Below, in pieces: positions 11,839 through 20,115 of a DNA stretch of 64,000 nt; positions within the stretch are counted from its first letter, which is position 1, and each line of letters opens with the position of its first letter. The notes under the pieces were generated by a model. It did not search any database, was not told the DNA's origin, and saw only the letters and a program-made list of their open reading frames with translations. A program made the position numbers and the translations under genes. The stretch comes from Corynebacterium sp. UBA2622 (GTDB lineage: Bacteria > Actinomycetota > Actinomycetes > Mycobacteriales > Mycobacteriaceae), in NCBI RefSeq assembly GCF_002339505.1, contig NZ_DDJO01000009.1, forward strand, positions 150,416 to 214,415, written 5' to 3'.

Positions 11839-13116
11839 TTACTTGCTCTCGATGCGGTGGGTGACGGTGCCGCGCAGCATGGTCAGCTCGACGCGGGCGG
11901 TGAAGTCCATCCCCTCGTAGGGGGTATTGGAGGCCTTGGAGGCCATCGACTCGCCGCGGGCGGTCCACGGCGAATCCGGGTTAACGAGGGTGAGGTTGGC
12001 GGGCTCCCCTTCCGCGATGGGCCGGCCCTGGTCGGCGAGACGGAGGATCTCCGCGGGGCGCTCGCTCATCACCCTGGCCACGAAGCGCCAGTCCGCCAGC
12101 CCGGGTTCGACGAAGACCCGGGAAACGACGGCCAGGGACGTTTCCAGGCCGAGCATTCCGGGCCTGGCGTTCTCGAACTCAACGCACTTGTCCTCTGAGC
12201 CGTGCGGCGCGTGGTCGGTGGCAACGACATCGACGGTGCCGTCGAGAAGCGCGTCACGGAGTGCCTCGGTGTCGGAGCGCTCGCGCAGCGGCGGGTTGAC
12301 GCGGTAGTTGCCGTCGTAGGTCTCCAGTTTCTCGTCGGTGAGAAGCAGGTGGTGCGGGGTGACCTCGGCAGAGACGGCTATGCCCTGGTCCTTGGCCCAG
12401 CGCAGCAGCTCGACGGTGCCGCGGGTGGAGGCGTGGCAGACGTGCAGGCGCCCGCCGTAGTCGCGGGTCATGATGATGTCGCGGGCGACGATGGATTCCT
12501 CCGCCACGCGGGGCCATCCGCGCAGGCCCAACCGCGCCGCTGTCTCGCCCTCGTGGGCGCAGGCCCCGTCGGTCATGCGGTGGTCCTCGGCGTGCTGGGC
12601 CAGGAGGACGTCGTAGGCCCTGGCGTACTCGATCGCGCGGCGCATCAGCTGCGGGTCGTTGACGCACCTGCCGTCGTCGGAGAACATCCTCACGTGCGAG
12701 CGGCTCATGAGGCCGATCTCGCTGAGCTGCTCGCCACCGAGCCCCTGGGTGATGGAGCCGACCGGGTAGACATCGCAGGTGCCGTGGGCCTGCCCCTTCT
12801 CCCACACCGCCTCGGCGAGGAAGGGCTGGTCGATCACCGGCGAGGTGTTGGCCATGGTGAATACGGCGGTGAAGCCACCGCGGGCGGCGGCGTCAGAGCC
12901 GGTGGCGATGGTCTCGGTGTCCTCCCGGCCCGGCTCGCGCAGGTGGACGTGCATGTCCACAAGGCCCGGAAGGAGCACGTTGCCGCGGCCGTCAATGACC
13001 TCGGCGTCGTCGGCCGCCAGGTTGACGCCCATGCGGGTGATGACGCCGTCCTCGATGAGGACATCCACGGCGTCTCCGCCGTAGGGGCGGACGTTGGTCA
13101 GAAGTGTGGGAGCCAT
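11839..13116 (-). CDS. pyrC: Dihydroorotase
   Basis: Zinc amidohydrolase that cyclises carbamoyl-aspartate to dihydroorotate. The metal-binding HxH is H56/H58 in LVDMHVHLREPGRED; later metal and substrate residues sit in AQHAEDHR, HVCHASTRGTVELL and VATDHAPHGSEDK. At 425 residues it is a class I enzyme. The ATG overlaps the pyrB stop by one base (TAATG), so the start is firm and coupled; open frame upstream of it lies inside pyrB and is not coding. Confidence 0.97.
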   Translation of the reverse strand: MAPTLLTNVRPYGGDAVDVLIEDGVITRMGVNLAADDAEVIDGRGNVLLPGLVDMHVHLREPGREDTETIATGSDAAARGGFTAVFTMANTSPVIDQPFLAEAVWEKGQAHGTCDVYPVGSITQGLGGEQLSEIGLMSRSHVRMFSDDGRCVNDPQLMRRAIEYARAYDVLLAQHAEDHRMTDGACAHEGETAARLGLRGWPRVAEESIVARDIIMTRDYGGRLHVCHASTRGTVELLRWAKDQGIAVSAEVTPHHLLLTDEKLETYDGNYRVNPPLRERSDTEALRDALLDGTVDVVATDHAPHGSEDKCVEFENARPGMLGLETSLAVVSRVFVEPGLADWRFVARVMSERPAEILRLADQGRPIAEGEPANLTLVNPDSPWTARGESMASKASNTPYEGMDFTARVELTMLRGTVTHRIESK

Positions 13117-14036
13117 TAGTTTTCCTCTCCGGCAAGCAGGGTGAACAGCACGGCCATGCGGGTGTAGACACCGTTGGAGACCTGCTGGAGCACGGCCGTG
13201 TTGGCGCGGTCGGCCACGTTGAAGTTGATTTCCATGCCCCGCAGCATCGGGCCGGGGTGCATGATCACCGCGTCCCCGCCGAGGCGATCCGCGCGCTCGC
13301 GGCTCAGCCCGTACAGGGCGGCGTACTCGCGGTGCGACGGAAAGAACCCGCCGTTCATCCTCTCGGCCTGGACGCGCAGCATCATCACCACGTCGGCGCC
13401 GGGCAGCTCCGCGTCGAAGTCCGTGGAGCAGCGTGCCGGCCAGTTCTCCACGCCCCGGGGCAAAAGCGTGGGCGGGGCGACGAGGACGACCTCGGCGCCG
13501 AGGGCGGACAGGAGGTCCACGTTGGAGCGGGCGACGCGGGAGTGCAGGACGTCGCCGACGATGAGCACCTTGCGTCCGGCGACATCGCCGATTTTCTGGC
13601 GCATGGTGACGGCGTCGAGAAGCGCCTGCGTGGGGTGCTGATGCTGGCCGTCGCCCGCGTTGATGATGGACGTCTCGGGGAGCCACTGGGTGAGCAGCTT
13701 GGAGGCGCCGGAGGCCGGGTGGCGCATGATGACGGCGTCCCCGCCGATGGCGGCCAGGGTGGAGGCGGTGTCCTTGAGCGACTCGCCCTTCTTCACCGAT
13801 GACGAGGAAGCGGAGATGTTGATCACGTCGGCGCTCATCCACTTGCCGGCCGTCTCGAAGGAGGCGCGGGTGCGGGTGGAATTCTCGTAGAAGAGGGTGA
13901 AGATGGTGCGTCCGCGCAGCGTGGGGAGCTTCTTGATGTCGCGGCCCTCGAGCGCTTCGCGGAAGCGGTCGGCCTCGTCCATGATGCCGACGATCTCCTC
14001 GCGGCTCAGGTCCTTGATGTCGATGAGGTGCTTCAC
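13116..14036 (-). CDS. pyrB: Aspartate carbamoyltransferase, catalytic chain
   Basis: Joins carbamoyl phosphate and aspartate, the committed pyrimidine step. The carbamoyl-phosphate loop YENSTRTRASFE is at residues 50-61, with GDGQHQHPTQALLD further on for the second substrate and MHPGPMLRGMEIN near the C-terminus. There is no pyrI regulatory gene, as usual outside enterobacteria. It overlaps pyrR by 4 bases (ATGA) and pyrC by 1. Confidence 0.97.
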   Translation of the reverse strand: MKHLIDIKDLSREEIVGIMDEADRFREALEGRDIKKLPTLRGRTIFTLFYENSTRTRASFETAGKWMSADVINISASSSSVKKGESLKDTASTLAAIGGDAVIMRHPASGASKLLTQWLPETSIINAGDGQHQHPTQALLDAVTMRQKIGDVAGRKVLIVGDVLHSRVARSNVDLLSALGAEVVLVAPPTLLPRGVENWPARCSTDFDAELPGADVVMMLRVQAERMNGGFFPSHREYAALYGLSRERADRLGGDAVIMHPGPMLRGMEINFNVADRANTAVLQQVSNGVYTRMAVLFTLLAGEEN

Positions 14037-14599
14037 TTCACGGCCTCCCGTGTCAGGGTGACGGCGTCGCGGTCGTCAAGCGGCGTGAGCGTGACCTCGA
14101 CGTCCTCCCCCTTCGCCGTCGGGATGTTCTTGCCCACGTAGTCCGCCCGGATGGGCAGCTCGCGGTGGCCGCGGTCCACCAGGACCGCGAGCTGGATCGA
14201 GCGGGGTCGCCCGATGTCACGCAGCGAGTCAAGTGCCGCGCGGATGGTGCGCCCAGAGTAGAGGACGTCGTCGACGAGGATGACGACAGCTCCGTCAACG
14301 TCCTGGGGAACGTGTGTGGGCCGCAGGGCGCGATGCGGCTTGTCGCGCAGGTCGTCACGGTAGAGGGTGACGTCGAGGCTGCCCACGGGGACCTCGCGGC
14401 CGGAGAACTCGGCGACCGCGGCGGCGATCCGCTGTGCCAGTGGCACGCCGCCCGAGGGGATGCCCAGCAGGATGACCCGGGGCGCGTCCGCTGAGTCGAG
14501 CGCGGTCTTCTCGATGATCTGGTGTGCGATGCGTGCAACGGTGCGTGCGACGTCGTTTGCTGTCAGCAGCTCGATCGTCGCACCGCGATTCTCACTCAT
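14033..14599 (-). CDS. pyrR: Pyr operon RNA-binding regulator / uracil phosphoribosyltransferase
   Basis: A 188-residue PRTase-fold protein that senses UMP/UTP and binds pyr mRNA; many members also have weak uracil phosphoribosyltransferase activity. The PRPP-binding signature VILVDDVLYSGRTIRAALD and the RIAHQIIEK helix are clear. It is the first gene of pyrR-B-C-carA-carB-pyrF. The ATG at 14599 has AAGGAGG 4 bases upstream. Immediately 5' of that ribosome-binding site is a hairpin whose loop matches the PyrR-recognition pattern, suggesting translational rather than terminator-based control. Confidence 0.96.
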   Translation of the reverse strand: MSENRGATIELLTANDVARTVARIAHQIIEKTALDSADAPRVILLGIPSGGVPLAQRIAAAVAEFSGREVPVGSLDVTLYRDDLRDKPHRALRPTHVPQDVDGAVVILVDDVLYSGRTIRAALDSLRDIGRPRSIQLAVLVDRGHRELPIRADYVGKNIPTAKGEDVEVTLTPLDDRDAVTLTREAVK

Positions 14600-14603
14600 C
14601 GGA

Positions 14604-14630
14604 CCTCCTTCCCCGCCTCTCTGTGCGGAA
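14604..14630 (-). promoter_or_regulatory. Candidate PyrR-binding hairpin abutting the pyrR ribosome-binding site
   Basis: On the minus strand a stem UUCCGC / GCGGGG (14625-14630 with 14611-14616, two outer G-U pairs) carries the loop ACAGAGAG. It contains CAGAGA, a match to the CNGNGA hexaloop known for PyrR-binding RNA, followed by purines. The Shine-Dalgarno AAGGAGG (14604-14610) begins right after the stem. Protein binding here could block ribosome access, as proposed for mycobacterial pyr operons. No terminator or antiterminator fold is evident. Confidence 0.5.
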
Positions 14631-14714
14631 TTTAAAGGATGTCGAATAGTTTGCATCTCTACAGTGGAGACTCCCACAAACTTTATCACCCGAGCGCCGC
14701 GAACGGAGCACACC

Positions 14715-16046
14715 ATGGGCATCACCGCCACCCACACCGTCCCCGCCCCCGTCGACGAGGTCTGGCGCTGGCACACCCGCCCCGGCGCCGCCGCCAGGCT
14801 CACACCCCCGTTTCTCCCCATGAAGGTGTCCTCGCAGGCGCGATCACTGGCTGCCGGCACCACGACCTTCGACCTGCCCGCGGGCCAGACCTGGGTCGCC
14901 CGCCACGACCCCGAGGGATACGCCGAGGGCCGCCAATTCCGCGACGTTGTGGCCAACGCGCCGTTCACGTGGGCGACGCGGTGGCGCCACACCCACACCT
15001 TCCACCCTGCCGGTGACGGCAGCACCCAGATCACTGACTCCATCGAGGCCCGCGTACCCGCCCGGTTTCTGCGCCCCGCCCTCGCCTACCGCCAGAGCCA
15101 GCTCGCCGCCGACCTGGAATTCCTCTCCTCCCTTCCGCAGATTCGCCCGCTTACCGTCGCGGTGACGGGTTCGCGCGGGCTGGTGGGCACGGCGCTGTGC
15201 GCCCAGCTGGGCACCGCCGGCCACACCGTCGTCCCCCTCGTGCGCGGTGAACCCGGCCCGGGAGAGCGGCACTGGGACGTCGACTCCCCCGCCCCCGACC
15301 TTCTCAGCGGTATCGACGCCGTTGCCCACCTCGCTGGCGAGCCGATCATCGGCCGCTTCACCGATGCGAGGAAGCGCCGCATCGACGACTCGCGCGTGGG
15401 CCCCACCGCCGCGCTCGCCCGGTGCGCGGCCGACAACGGGGTGGCCGCCTTCGTCTCCGCCTCCGCCATCGGGTTCTACGGACCCGACGCCGGGGACCGC
15501 CCGCGCACCGAGGACGACTCCCGCGGCCCGGGTTTTCTCGCGGGCGTGTGCGAGCGCTGGGAGGAGGCCGCGCGCGTCGAGGGCGTGCGCACCGTCAACA
15601 TTCGCACGGGCCTCGCCCTTTCCGGCGCAGGAGGCATCCTCCCCGTTCTGCGCGCCTCCGCCCGCGCCGGGCTCGGTGCCCGCTTCGGCCGGGGCAAGTT
15701 CCACATGTCCTGGATCGCAATCGACGATCTCACCGACATCTACGTCCGCGCGCTTGTCGACGCCTCCATCACCGGACCCGTCAACGCCACCGCGCCCCAC
15801 CCCGTGACCAACGCCGAGATGTCCCGCGCCCTGGCGCGCACGCTTCGCCGGCCGGCGCCGTTGCCCATCCCCGAGGCGGGCCCGAGGATCCTTCTCGGGC
15901 GCGAGGCCGCCGGGGAGCTCGCCCTGGCGGACCAGTGGGTCGTGCCGGGCGGGATCACGCGGTTCCGCTACCCCACCCTGGGCCCGGCGCTCGCCCACGA
16001 GCTGGGGCGGGAGCGGCCCCGGGCCGGTGCCGGGGGCGGCCTGTAG
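14715..16046 (+). CDS. SRPBCC-SDR fusion: TIGR01777 epimerase-like protein
   Basis: A 443-residue fusion. Residues 1 to about 140 resemble an SRPBCC/START-like ligand-binding domain (THTVPAPVDEVWRWHTRPG). From about 147 a Rossmann SDR domain begins (VAVTGSRGLVGTALCAQL), with VAHLAGEPI and ASAIGFYG typical of the TIGR01777/YfcH group. The tail (FRYPTLGPALAHEL) is the DUF1731 end. The ATG is chosen from CGGAG 7 bases upstream; it is divergent from pyrR across 115 bases. The substrate is unknown; family members are annotated as nucleoside-diphosphate-sugar epimerases without proof. Confidence 0.85.
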   Translation: MGITATHTVPAPVDEVWRWHTRPGAAARLTPPFLPMKVSSQARSLAAGTTTFDLPAGQTWVARHDPEGYAEGRQFRDVVANAPFTWATRWRHTHTFHPAGDGSTQITDSIEARVPARFLRPALAYRQSQLAADLEFLSSLPQIRPLTVAVTGSRGLVGTALCAQLGTAGHTVVPLVRGEPGPGERHWDVDSPAPDLLSGIDAVAHLAGEPIIGRFTDARKRRIDDSRVGPTAALARCAADNGVAAFVSASAIGFYGPDAGDRPRTEDDSRGPGFLAGVCERWEEAARVEGVRTVNIRTGLALSGAGGILPVLRASARAGLGARFGRGKFHMSWIAIDDLTDIYVRALVDASITGPVNATAPHPVTNAEMSRALARTLRRPAPLPIPEAGPRILLGREAAGELALADQWVVPGGITRFRYPTLGPALAHELGRERPRAGAGGGL

Positions 16047-16056
16047 AGTCGAGCGC

Positions 16057-16563
16057 GTGAGTGAAGAAACACAGCCACAGACCGACCCGGCCGGGGCCGG
16101 GAACCCGGAACGCAACGCCGTCAGGCCGGTGACCCTGGCCGCGGTGGCGGAGATCCTGGACGAGGAAAACCTGGAATATCGCATCGAAGACGGAATCCTC
16201 CGCACCGGATTCGCCAACGCGGCGATCGTTGTCGCTGTCGACAACGCCCGCGACGGCGACAACCTTGTCTTCGAGGCCGTCTGGCGCGGTGAGTTCCCCA
16301 GGGAGATGGCGTCGCAGGTGCTCTTCGCGTGCAACGAGCACAACCAGACCCACTTCGCGCCCACCCTGCGCTTCTTCGAGAAGGGCGGGGACCACCTGGC
16401 CGTCAGCGGCATACGGGCGATGGACATCTCCCACGGTGCGTCGTTCAACCAGCTCGGCGCCTTCGTGGTCAGTTCCATCGAGGCGACCCTTCAGGCCTTC
16501 GACTATCTCGCCGCCACGTTCCCCGCGCTGGTTACCTGGGAGGACCCGCACAATGAGCACTAA
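16057..16563 (+). CDS. YbjN domain protein (first of a pair)
   Basis: A 168-residue soluble protein starting at GTG, 10 bases after the SDR fusion gene. After a Pro/Glu-rich leader it has the YbjN fold signature: VAEILDEENLEYRIEDGILRT, a beta-rich core, and FACNEHNQTHFAPTLRFFE. YbjN proteins resemble type III secretion chaperones in fold, but their role in Actinobacteria is not established. It overlaps the next gene by 11 bases, so the two are probably co-translated and may act together. Confidence 0.75.
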   Translation: MSEETQPQTDPAGAGNPERNAVRPVTLAAVAEILDEENLEYRIEDGILRTGFANAAIVVAVDNARDGDNLVFEAVWRGEFPREMASQVLFACNEHNQTHFAPTLRFFEKGGDHLAVSGIRAMDISHGASFNQLGAFVVSSIEATLQAFDYLAATFPALVTWEDPHNEH

Positions 16564-17002
16564 CACCGTAACCATGGTCACCGTCGACCGCGTCATCGCC
16601 GCCATGGCGGGCCACGGCATCGAGCTTTCCGACGACCCCTCCGGACGCGTCGCCCGCTGCAACCTCAACGGGCTCAATGTCCTGTTTGTCCTGCTGGATT
16701 CGGTGCTCATCATCCGGGCGGACACCGAGACCGACACGGCCGCCGACACCCCGGACGCGACGCTTTACCTGGCGGCCAACCAGATCAACTCCACCATGCT
16801 CGGGGCGCGCGCGCTCGTGGTCAACCGGGCGGAGAACCTCGTCGTGCGCACCGAGGCGGAAGTGCCCGTGGGCGCGGGGCTGACCGGCGACCAGCTGGCG
16901 GCCGCGCTCAAATCATCCGTCGATGCCGTGATCGGCGGCCAGGATGCGATGAAGGCCCTGGCCGAGTCGATTACAGAGCAACGCGCCGCCGAGGGCATCT
17001 GA
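16553..17002 (+). CDS. YbjN domain protein (second of a pair)
   Basis: A 149-residue protein whose ATG lies inside the end of the preceding YbjN gene. It shares the pattern of an N-terminal helix (TVDRVIAAMAGHGIELSDD), a hydrophobic strand pair (LNVLFVLLDSVLIIRAD) and a C-terminal helix (QLAAALKSSVDAVIGGQDAM). The partners are clearly different in sequence, which would suit a heterodimer. It ends 40 bases from the convergent butanediol dehydrogenase gene. No function is assigned. Confidence 0.7.
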   Translation: MSTNTVTMVTVDRVIAAMAGHGIELSDDPSGRVARCNLNGLNVLFVLLDSVLIIRADTETDTAADTPDATLYLAANQINSTMLGARALVVNRAENLVVRTEAEVPVGAGLTGDQLAAALKSSVDAVIGGQDAMKALAESITEQRAAEGI

Positions 17003-17042
17003 CCCCGGGCGGCGCGTCCGCCGTCAGCTCTTTCCAGGCTTT

Positions 17043-18134
17043 CTACAGGCCCTCACCGGAGGGCGAGACCAGGATTTTTACTGCCGTCTCGTTGTGGTGG
17101 ATGAGGGTGTCGAAGCCCTCGTCGATGAGCCCCTCGAGGCCGATCTTGCCGGTGATGAACGGCTCCAGATTGACCTTGCCGTCCGCGACCAGCTGGATCG
17201 TCGCGGGGTGGGAGTGCGCGTAGGCGATGGTGCCGCGCAGATCGATCTCCTTCATCACGACCTTGTGGATGTCCAGGTCGGCGTGCTTGGACCAGATGGA
17301 GACGATCACGATGACGCCGCCGGGGCGGACAGCCTCGAGGAGGGTGTCCAGCACAACCTGGACGGACGTGCACTCGAAGGCGACATCGGCACCCGCGCCG
17401 TCGGTGAGCTTGCGCACCTCCTCCACCACGTCCACCTCGGCCGGGCTGAGGGCGTAGTCCGCCACCCCGGAATCCAACGCCTTTTCACGGCGCAGCGGGG
17501 AAAGCTCGGACATCACCACGGTGGCACCGAAGGCCTTGAGCACCGCCGCGGTGAGAAGGCCGATCGGCCCCGCGCCGCCCACGAGGGCGACCTTGCCCTT
17601 CGCCGCCTCCTCGGAGGCGTATCCGGCGCGCTCGACGGCGTGGTAGCCCACGGAGAGCGGCTCGATGAGCGCCGCCTGGTCGAGCGGGATGGAATCCGGG
17701 ATCTTGTGGATCCAGCGGCGCTTGACCACGATGTTCTCGGACAGCCCGCCGCCGTTCCCGGCCAGCCCGATGAAGTTCATGTCGTGCGACAGGTGGTAGA
17801 AGCGGTTGTTCTCGCTGGTGTCCACGTCATCGCCGATGATGTAGGGCTCGACCACGACGTGATCGCCGACCTTGAGGTCCTCGACCCCCTCGCCGACCTC
17901 CTCGATCACACCCGACATCTCGTGTCCGAGGGTGACGGGGGCATCCTCCCCGGTAATCGGGTGCGGCTGGCCCTTCGGGGGCACGAAGATCGGTCCCTCC
18001 TCGAACTCGTGGAGGTCGGTGCCGCAAATGCCGCACCACGCCACCTTGACGCGGGCCGTGCCCGGTGCGAGCTCCTGGGGTTCGATGTCCTCGATCCGAA
18101 TGTCTTCGCGGTCGTAGTAGCGTGCTGCTTTCAC
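17043..18134 (-). CDS. bdhA: 2,3-butanediol dehydrogenase, zinc-dependent R-alcohol type
   Basis: A 363-residue medium-chain zinc alcohol dehydrogenase that should interconvert acetoin/diacetyl and (R)-2,3-butanediols with NAD(H). Catalytic zinc ligands are C37 (GICGTDLHE) and H71/E72 (TLGHEMSG). The nucleotide loop is VGGAGPIGLLTAAVL, and an acidic residue after the second strand (VMSELS) favours NAD. The extended loop ending NFIGLAGNGGGLSE is characteristic of BDH, and the four-Cys structural-zinc lobe is absent as in that subgroup. The GTG start has AGGAGG 8 bases upstream. Related polyol dehydrogenases cannot be fully excluded. Confidence 0.85.
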   Translation of the reverse strand: MKAARYYDREDIRIEDIEPQELAPGTARVKVAWCGICGTDLHEFEEGPIFVPPKGQPHPITGEDAPVTLGHEMSGVIEEVGEGVEDLKVGDHVVVEPYIIGDDVDTSENNRFYHLSHDMNFIGLAGNGGGLSENIVVKRRWIHKIPDSIPLDQAALIEPLSVGYHAVERAGYASEEAAKGKVALVGGAGPIGLLTAAVLKAFGATVVMSELSPLRREKALDSGVADYALSPAEVDVVEEVRKLTDGAGADVAFECTSVQVVLDTLLEAVRPGGVIVIVSIWSKHADLDIHKVVMKEIDLRGTIAYAHSHPATIQLVADGKVNLEPFITGKIGLEGLIDEGFDTLIHHNETAVKILVSPSGEGL

Positions 18135-18178
18135 GGTTGTCTCCTCCTACGGAAAATCGGGATCCGCTGACACAACCG

Positions 18179-18184
18179 AGTCTA
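18179..18184 (-). promoter_or_regulatory. Possible -10 hexamer for butanediol dehydrogenase
   Basis: TAGACT on the minus strand in the 65-base gap after the ABC ATPase gene, giving a leader of about 38 bases. The -35 is weak, so read-through from the importer genes remains possible. Confidence 0.35.
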
Positions 18185-18199
18185 GCTATTTTGCCCCGC

Positions 18200-18961
18200 T
18201 CAGGACCGGCCGAGCTCGTGGCCCAGCGCCTCGAGCTCCCCGCCGCCGGCCATCTGCCGCGTCAACTCGTCGAGGGTCACCTCGCTGCGTGGCGCGTCGA
18301 GCTCCTGGCGCCCGAGCTTGAGAATGGTGAAGTGGTCGCCCACCAGGTAGGCGTGGTGCGGGTTGTGCGTGACCAGCACCACCGCGATGCCGCGGTCGCG
18401 GGCCCTGGTGATGAACTTCAGCACCACCCCGGACTGCTTGACGCCCAGGGCGGCCGTGGGCTCGTCGAGGACGATGACGCGAGCCCCGAAGTAGACGGCG
18501 CGGGCGATTGCCACGACCTGGCGCTGGCCCCCCGAGAGGTTGCCCGCCTCGACGTCGACATCGGGGATCTCGATACCCATCTCGCGAAGCTGGCGAGCGC
18601 AGATCTCCTTCATCTCGGCCTCCTTCAGGCTGCCGAGGAAACCGGTGATCTCCTGCCCGAGGAAAAAGTTGCGCCACACGCTCAGGTCATCGATGATCGC
18701 CAGGTTCTGGTAGACCGTGGCCACGCCCCTGTCGATGGCGTCGCGGGGGGATGTGAGGTGCGCCGGCTCGCCGTCGACAAGCATTTCGCCGCTGGTCTGC
18801 GGGTGCAGGCCGGCGAGGATCTTGATCAGGGTGGACTTGCCCGCGCCGTTGTCGCCGAGGACGCAGGTCACCTCCCCCTCGCGGACGGTGAGGTTGACGC
18901 CGCGCAGCGCGTCGAAGCTGCCGTAGGACTTGGTGATGTCGCGCAGTTCAATGATCGCCAT
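18200..18961 (-). CDS. Sugar-type ABC importer, single-domain ATPase (FrcA-like)
   Basis: A 253-residue ATPase with one nucleotide-binding domain: Walker A GDNGAGKST, Q-loop YQNLAIIDDL, signature LSGGQRQVV, Walker B VIVLDEPTAALG and switch histidine VLVTHNPHH. Most carbohydrate CUT2 ATPases (RbsA, XylG) carry two such domains in about 500 residues; the short form resembles FrcA of the rhizobial fructose/mannose/ribose system, including the VTHNPHHAYLVGD segment. It is the third gene of binding protein-permease-ATPase, 8 bases after the permease. Confidence 0.88.
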   Translation of the reverse strand: MAIIELRDITKSYGSFDALRGVNLTVREGEVTCVLGDNGAGKSTLIKILAGLHPQTSGEMLVDGEPAHLTSPRDAIDRGVATVYQNLAIIDDLSVWRNFFLGQEITGFLGSLKEAEMKEICARQLREMGIEIPDVDVEAGNLSGGQRQVVAIARAVYFGARVIVLDEPTAALGVKQSGVVLKFITRARDRGIAVVLVTHNPHHAYLVGDHFTILKLGRQELDAPRSEVTLDELTRQMAGGGELEALGHELGRS

Positions 18962-18969
18962 GTCTGCCC

Positions 18970-20115
18970 CTACCTGTTCTTTGTGTATGTGGCGAAGGAC
19001 GTGTTGGTGAATACCGCGAAGAGCAGCATGGCGCCGAGGAAGAACTTGAACCAGTCGGGGTTCCAGCCCGCGTAGACGATGCCCTGGTTGGTCATGCCGA
19101 AGATGAGCGCGCCGATGGCCGTGCCCACCGCGGTGCCGCGCCCGCCGGTGAGGGCGCAGCCGCCGATGACGGCCGCGATGATGTAGAGGAACTCGTTGCC
19201 CACGCCCTGGCCCGCCTGGATGGAGTCGAAGGCGAAGAGGGTGTGCATGCCCACGAACCACGCGGCGAAGCCGACGAGCATGAAGAGGACAACCTTCACG
19301 CGGCCCACCGGCACGCCGACGGCGCGGGCGGCGTCCTTGTCCCCACCCGCGGCGAAGATCCAGTTGCCGAACCTTGTGCGGAAGAGCACGTAGGAGGCGA
19401 GGGCGACGAAGAAGAGCCACCACACGACGGTGACGCTGATGTTGATCCCGCCGACCTGGAAGGACCCGGCAAAGAACGCCCTGGCGGAATCGAAGCCCTC
19501 CATGTCCGCGATGGACGGGGTGGCCACCTGCTTGGTCACCAGCTTGGTCACCGCAAGGTTCAGACCCTGAAGCATGAGGAAGGCCGCGAGAGTGATGAGG
19601 AAGCTGGCGATCCCGGTGCGGGTGACCAGGAGCCCGTTAAGGGCGCCGATGCTCAGCGAGATCAGCAGCGCGAGCCCCGCGCCCACCCAGACGTTGAGGT
19701 GGAGGTTGTAGTTGAGCATCGACGCCACGAGCGCGGCGGTGGTCACCGCGACGCCCGAGGAGAGGTCGAACTCGTCGCCAATCATGAGCAGACCCACGGC
19801 GAGGGCGACGATGCCCAGAGTGGAGCTTGCGTAGAGGATCGTCGCCATCGCCTCGAACGAGCGGAACGCCGGGGCGACGGCGAGAAATAGCGCGAGGATC
19901 GCGAGGAAGCCCAGCAGGCTCGCGAGCTCGGGGCGGCGGATCATCTTGGCGACGCCCGCCCTAGTGCGCAGGCGATCCTCGGGCGCGGTGTCCTGCGGCG
20001 ACACCCGGGCGGAGGCGGGGCCCGATGCCGCCGGCACCACGGTCGAGCCGCCGTCCGCTCCTCCGCCGACGTTCGCGCCGGATGCGCCGGGCGTGCCAGG
20101 TAAAGCCGAGCTCAT
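18970..20115 (-). CDS. Sugar-type ABC importer permease (FrcC/RbsC-like)
   Basis: A 381-residue integral membrane protein of the BPD_transp_2 family. After a Gly/Pro/Ser-rich cytoplasmic leader of about 60 residues come eight or more hydrophobic segments, beginning LASLLGFLAILALFLAVAP. Signature stretches are GIVALAVGLLMIGDEFDLSSG, LNGLLVTRTGIASFLITLA and the late-loop GGDKDAARAVGVPVGRVK, followed by GGCALTGGRGTAVGTAIGALIFG. Its ATG overlaps the binding-protein stop by 4 bases. Together with its neighbours it forms a complete CUT2 importer. Confidence 0.88.
   Translation of the reverse strand: MSSALPGTPGASGANVGGGADGGSTVVPAASGPASARVSPQDTAPEDRLRTRAGVAKMIRRPELASLLGFLAILALFLAVAPAFRSFEAMATILYASSTLGIVALAVGLLMIGDEFDLSSGVAVTTAALVASMLNYNLHLNVWVGAGLALLISLSIGALNGLLVTRTGIASFLITLAAFLMLQGLNLAVTKLVTKQVATPSIADMEGFDSARAFFAGSFQVGGINISVTVVWWLFFVALASYVLFRTRFGNWIFAAGGDKDAARAVGVPVGRVKVVLFMLVGFAAWFVGMHTLFAFDSIQAGQGVGNEFLYIIAAVIGGCALTGGRGTAVGTAIGALIFGMTNQGIVYAGWNPDWFKFFLGAMLLFAVFTNTSFATYTKNR

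Noticed and set aside
17003..17042. A shared terminator between the second YbjN gene and the butanediol dehydrogenase gene
   Set aside because: Only a 5-base stem GGCGG/CCGCC is present, without a convincing T-run on either strand.
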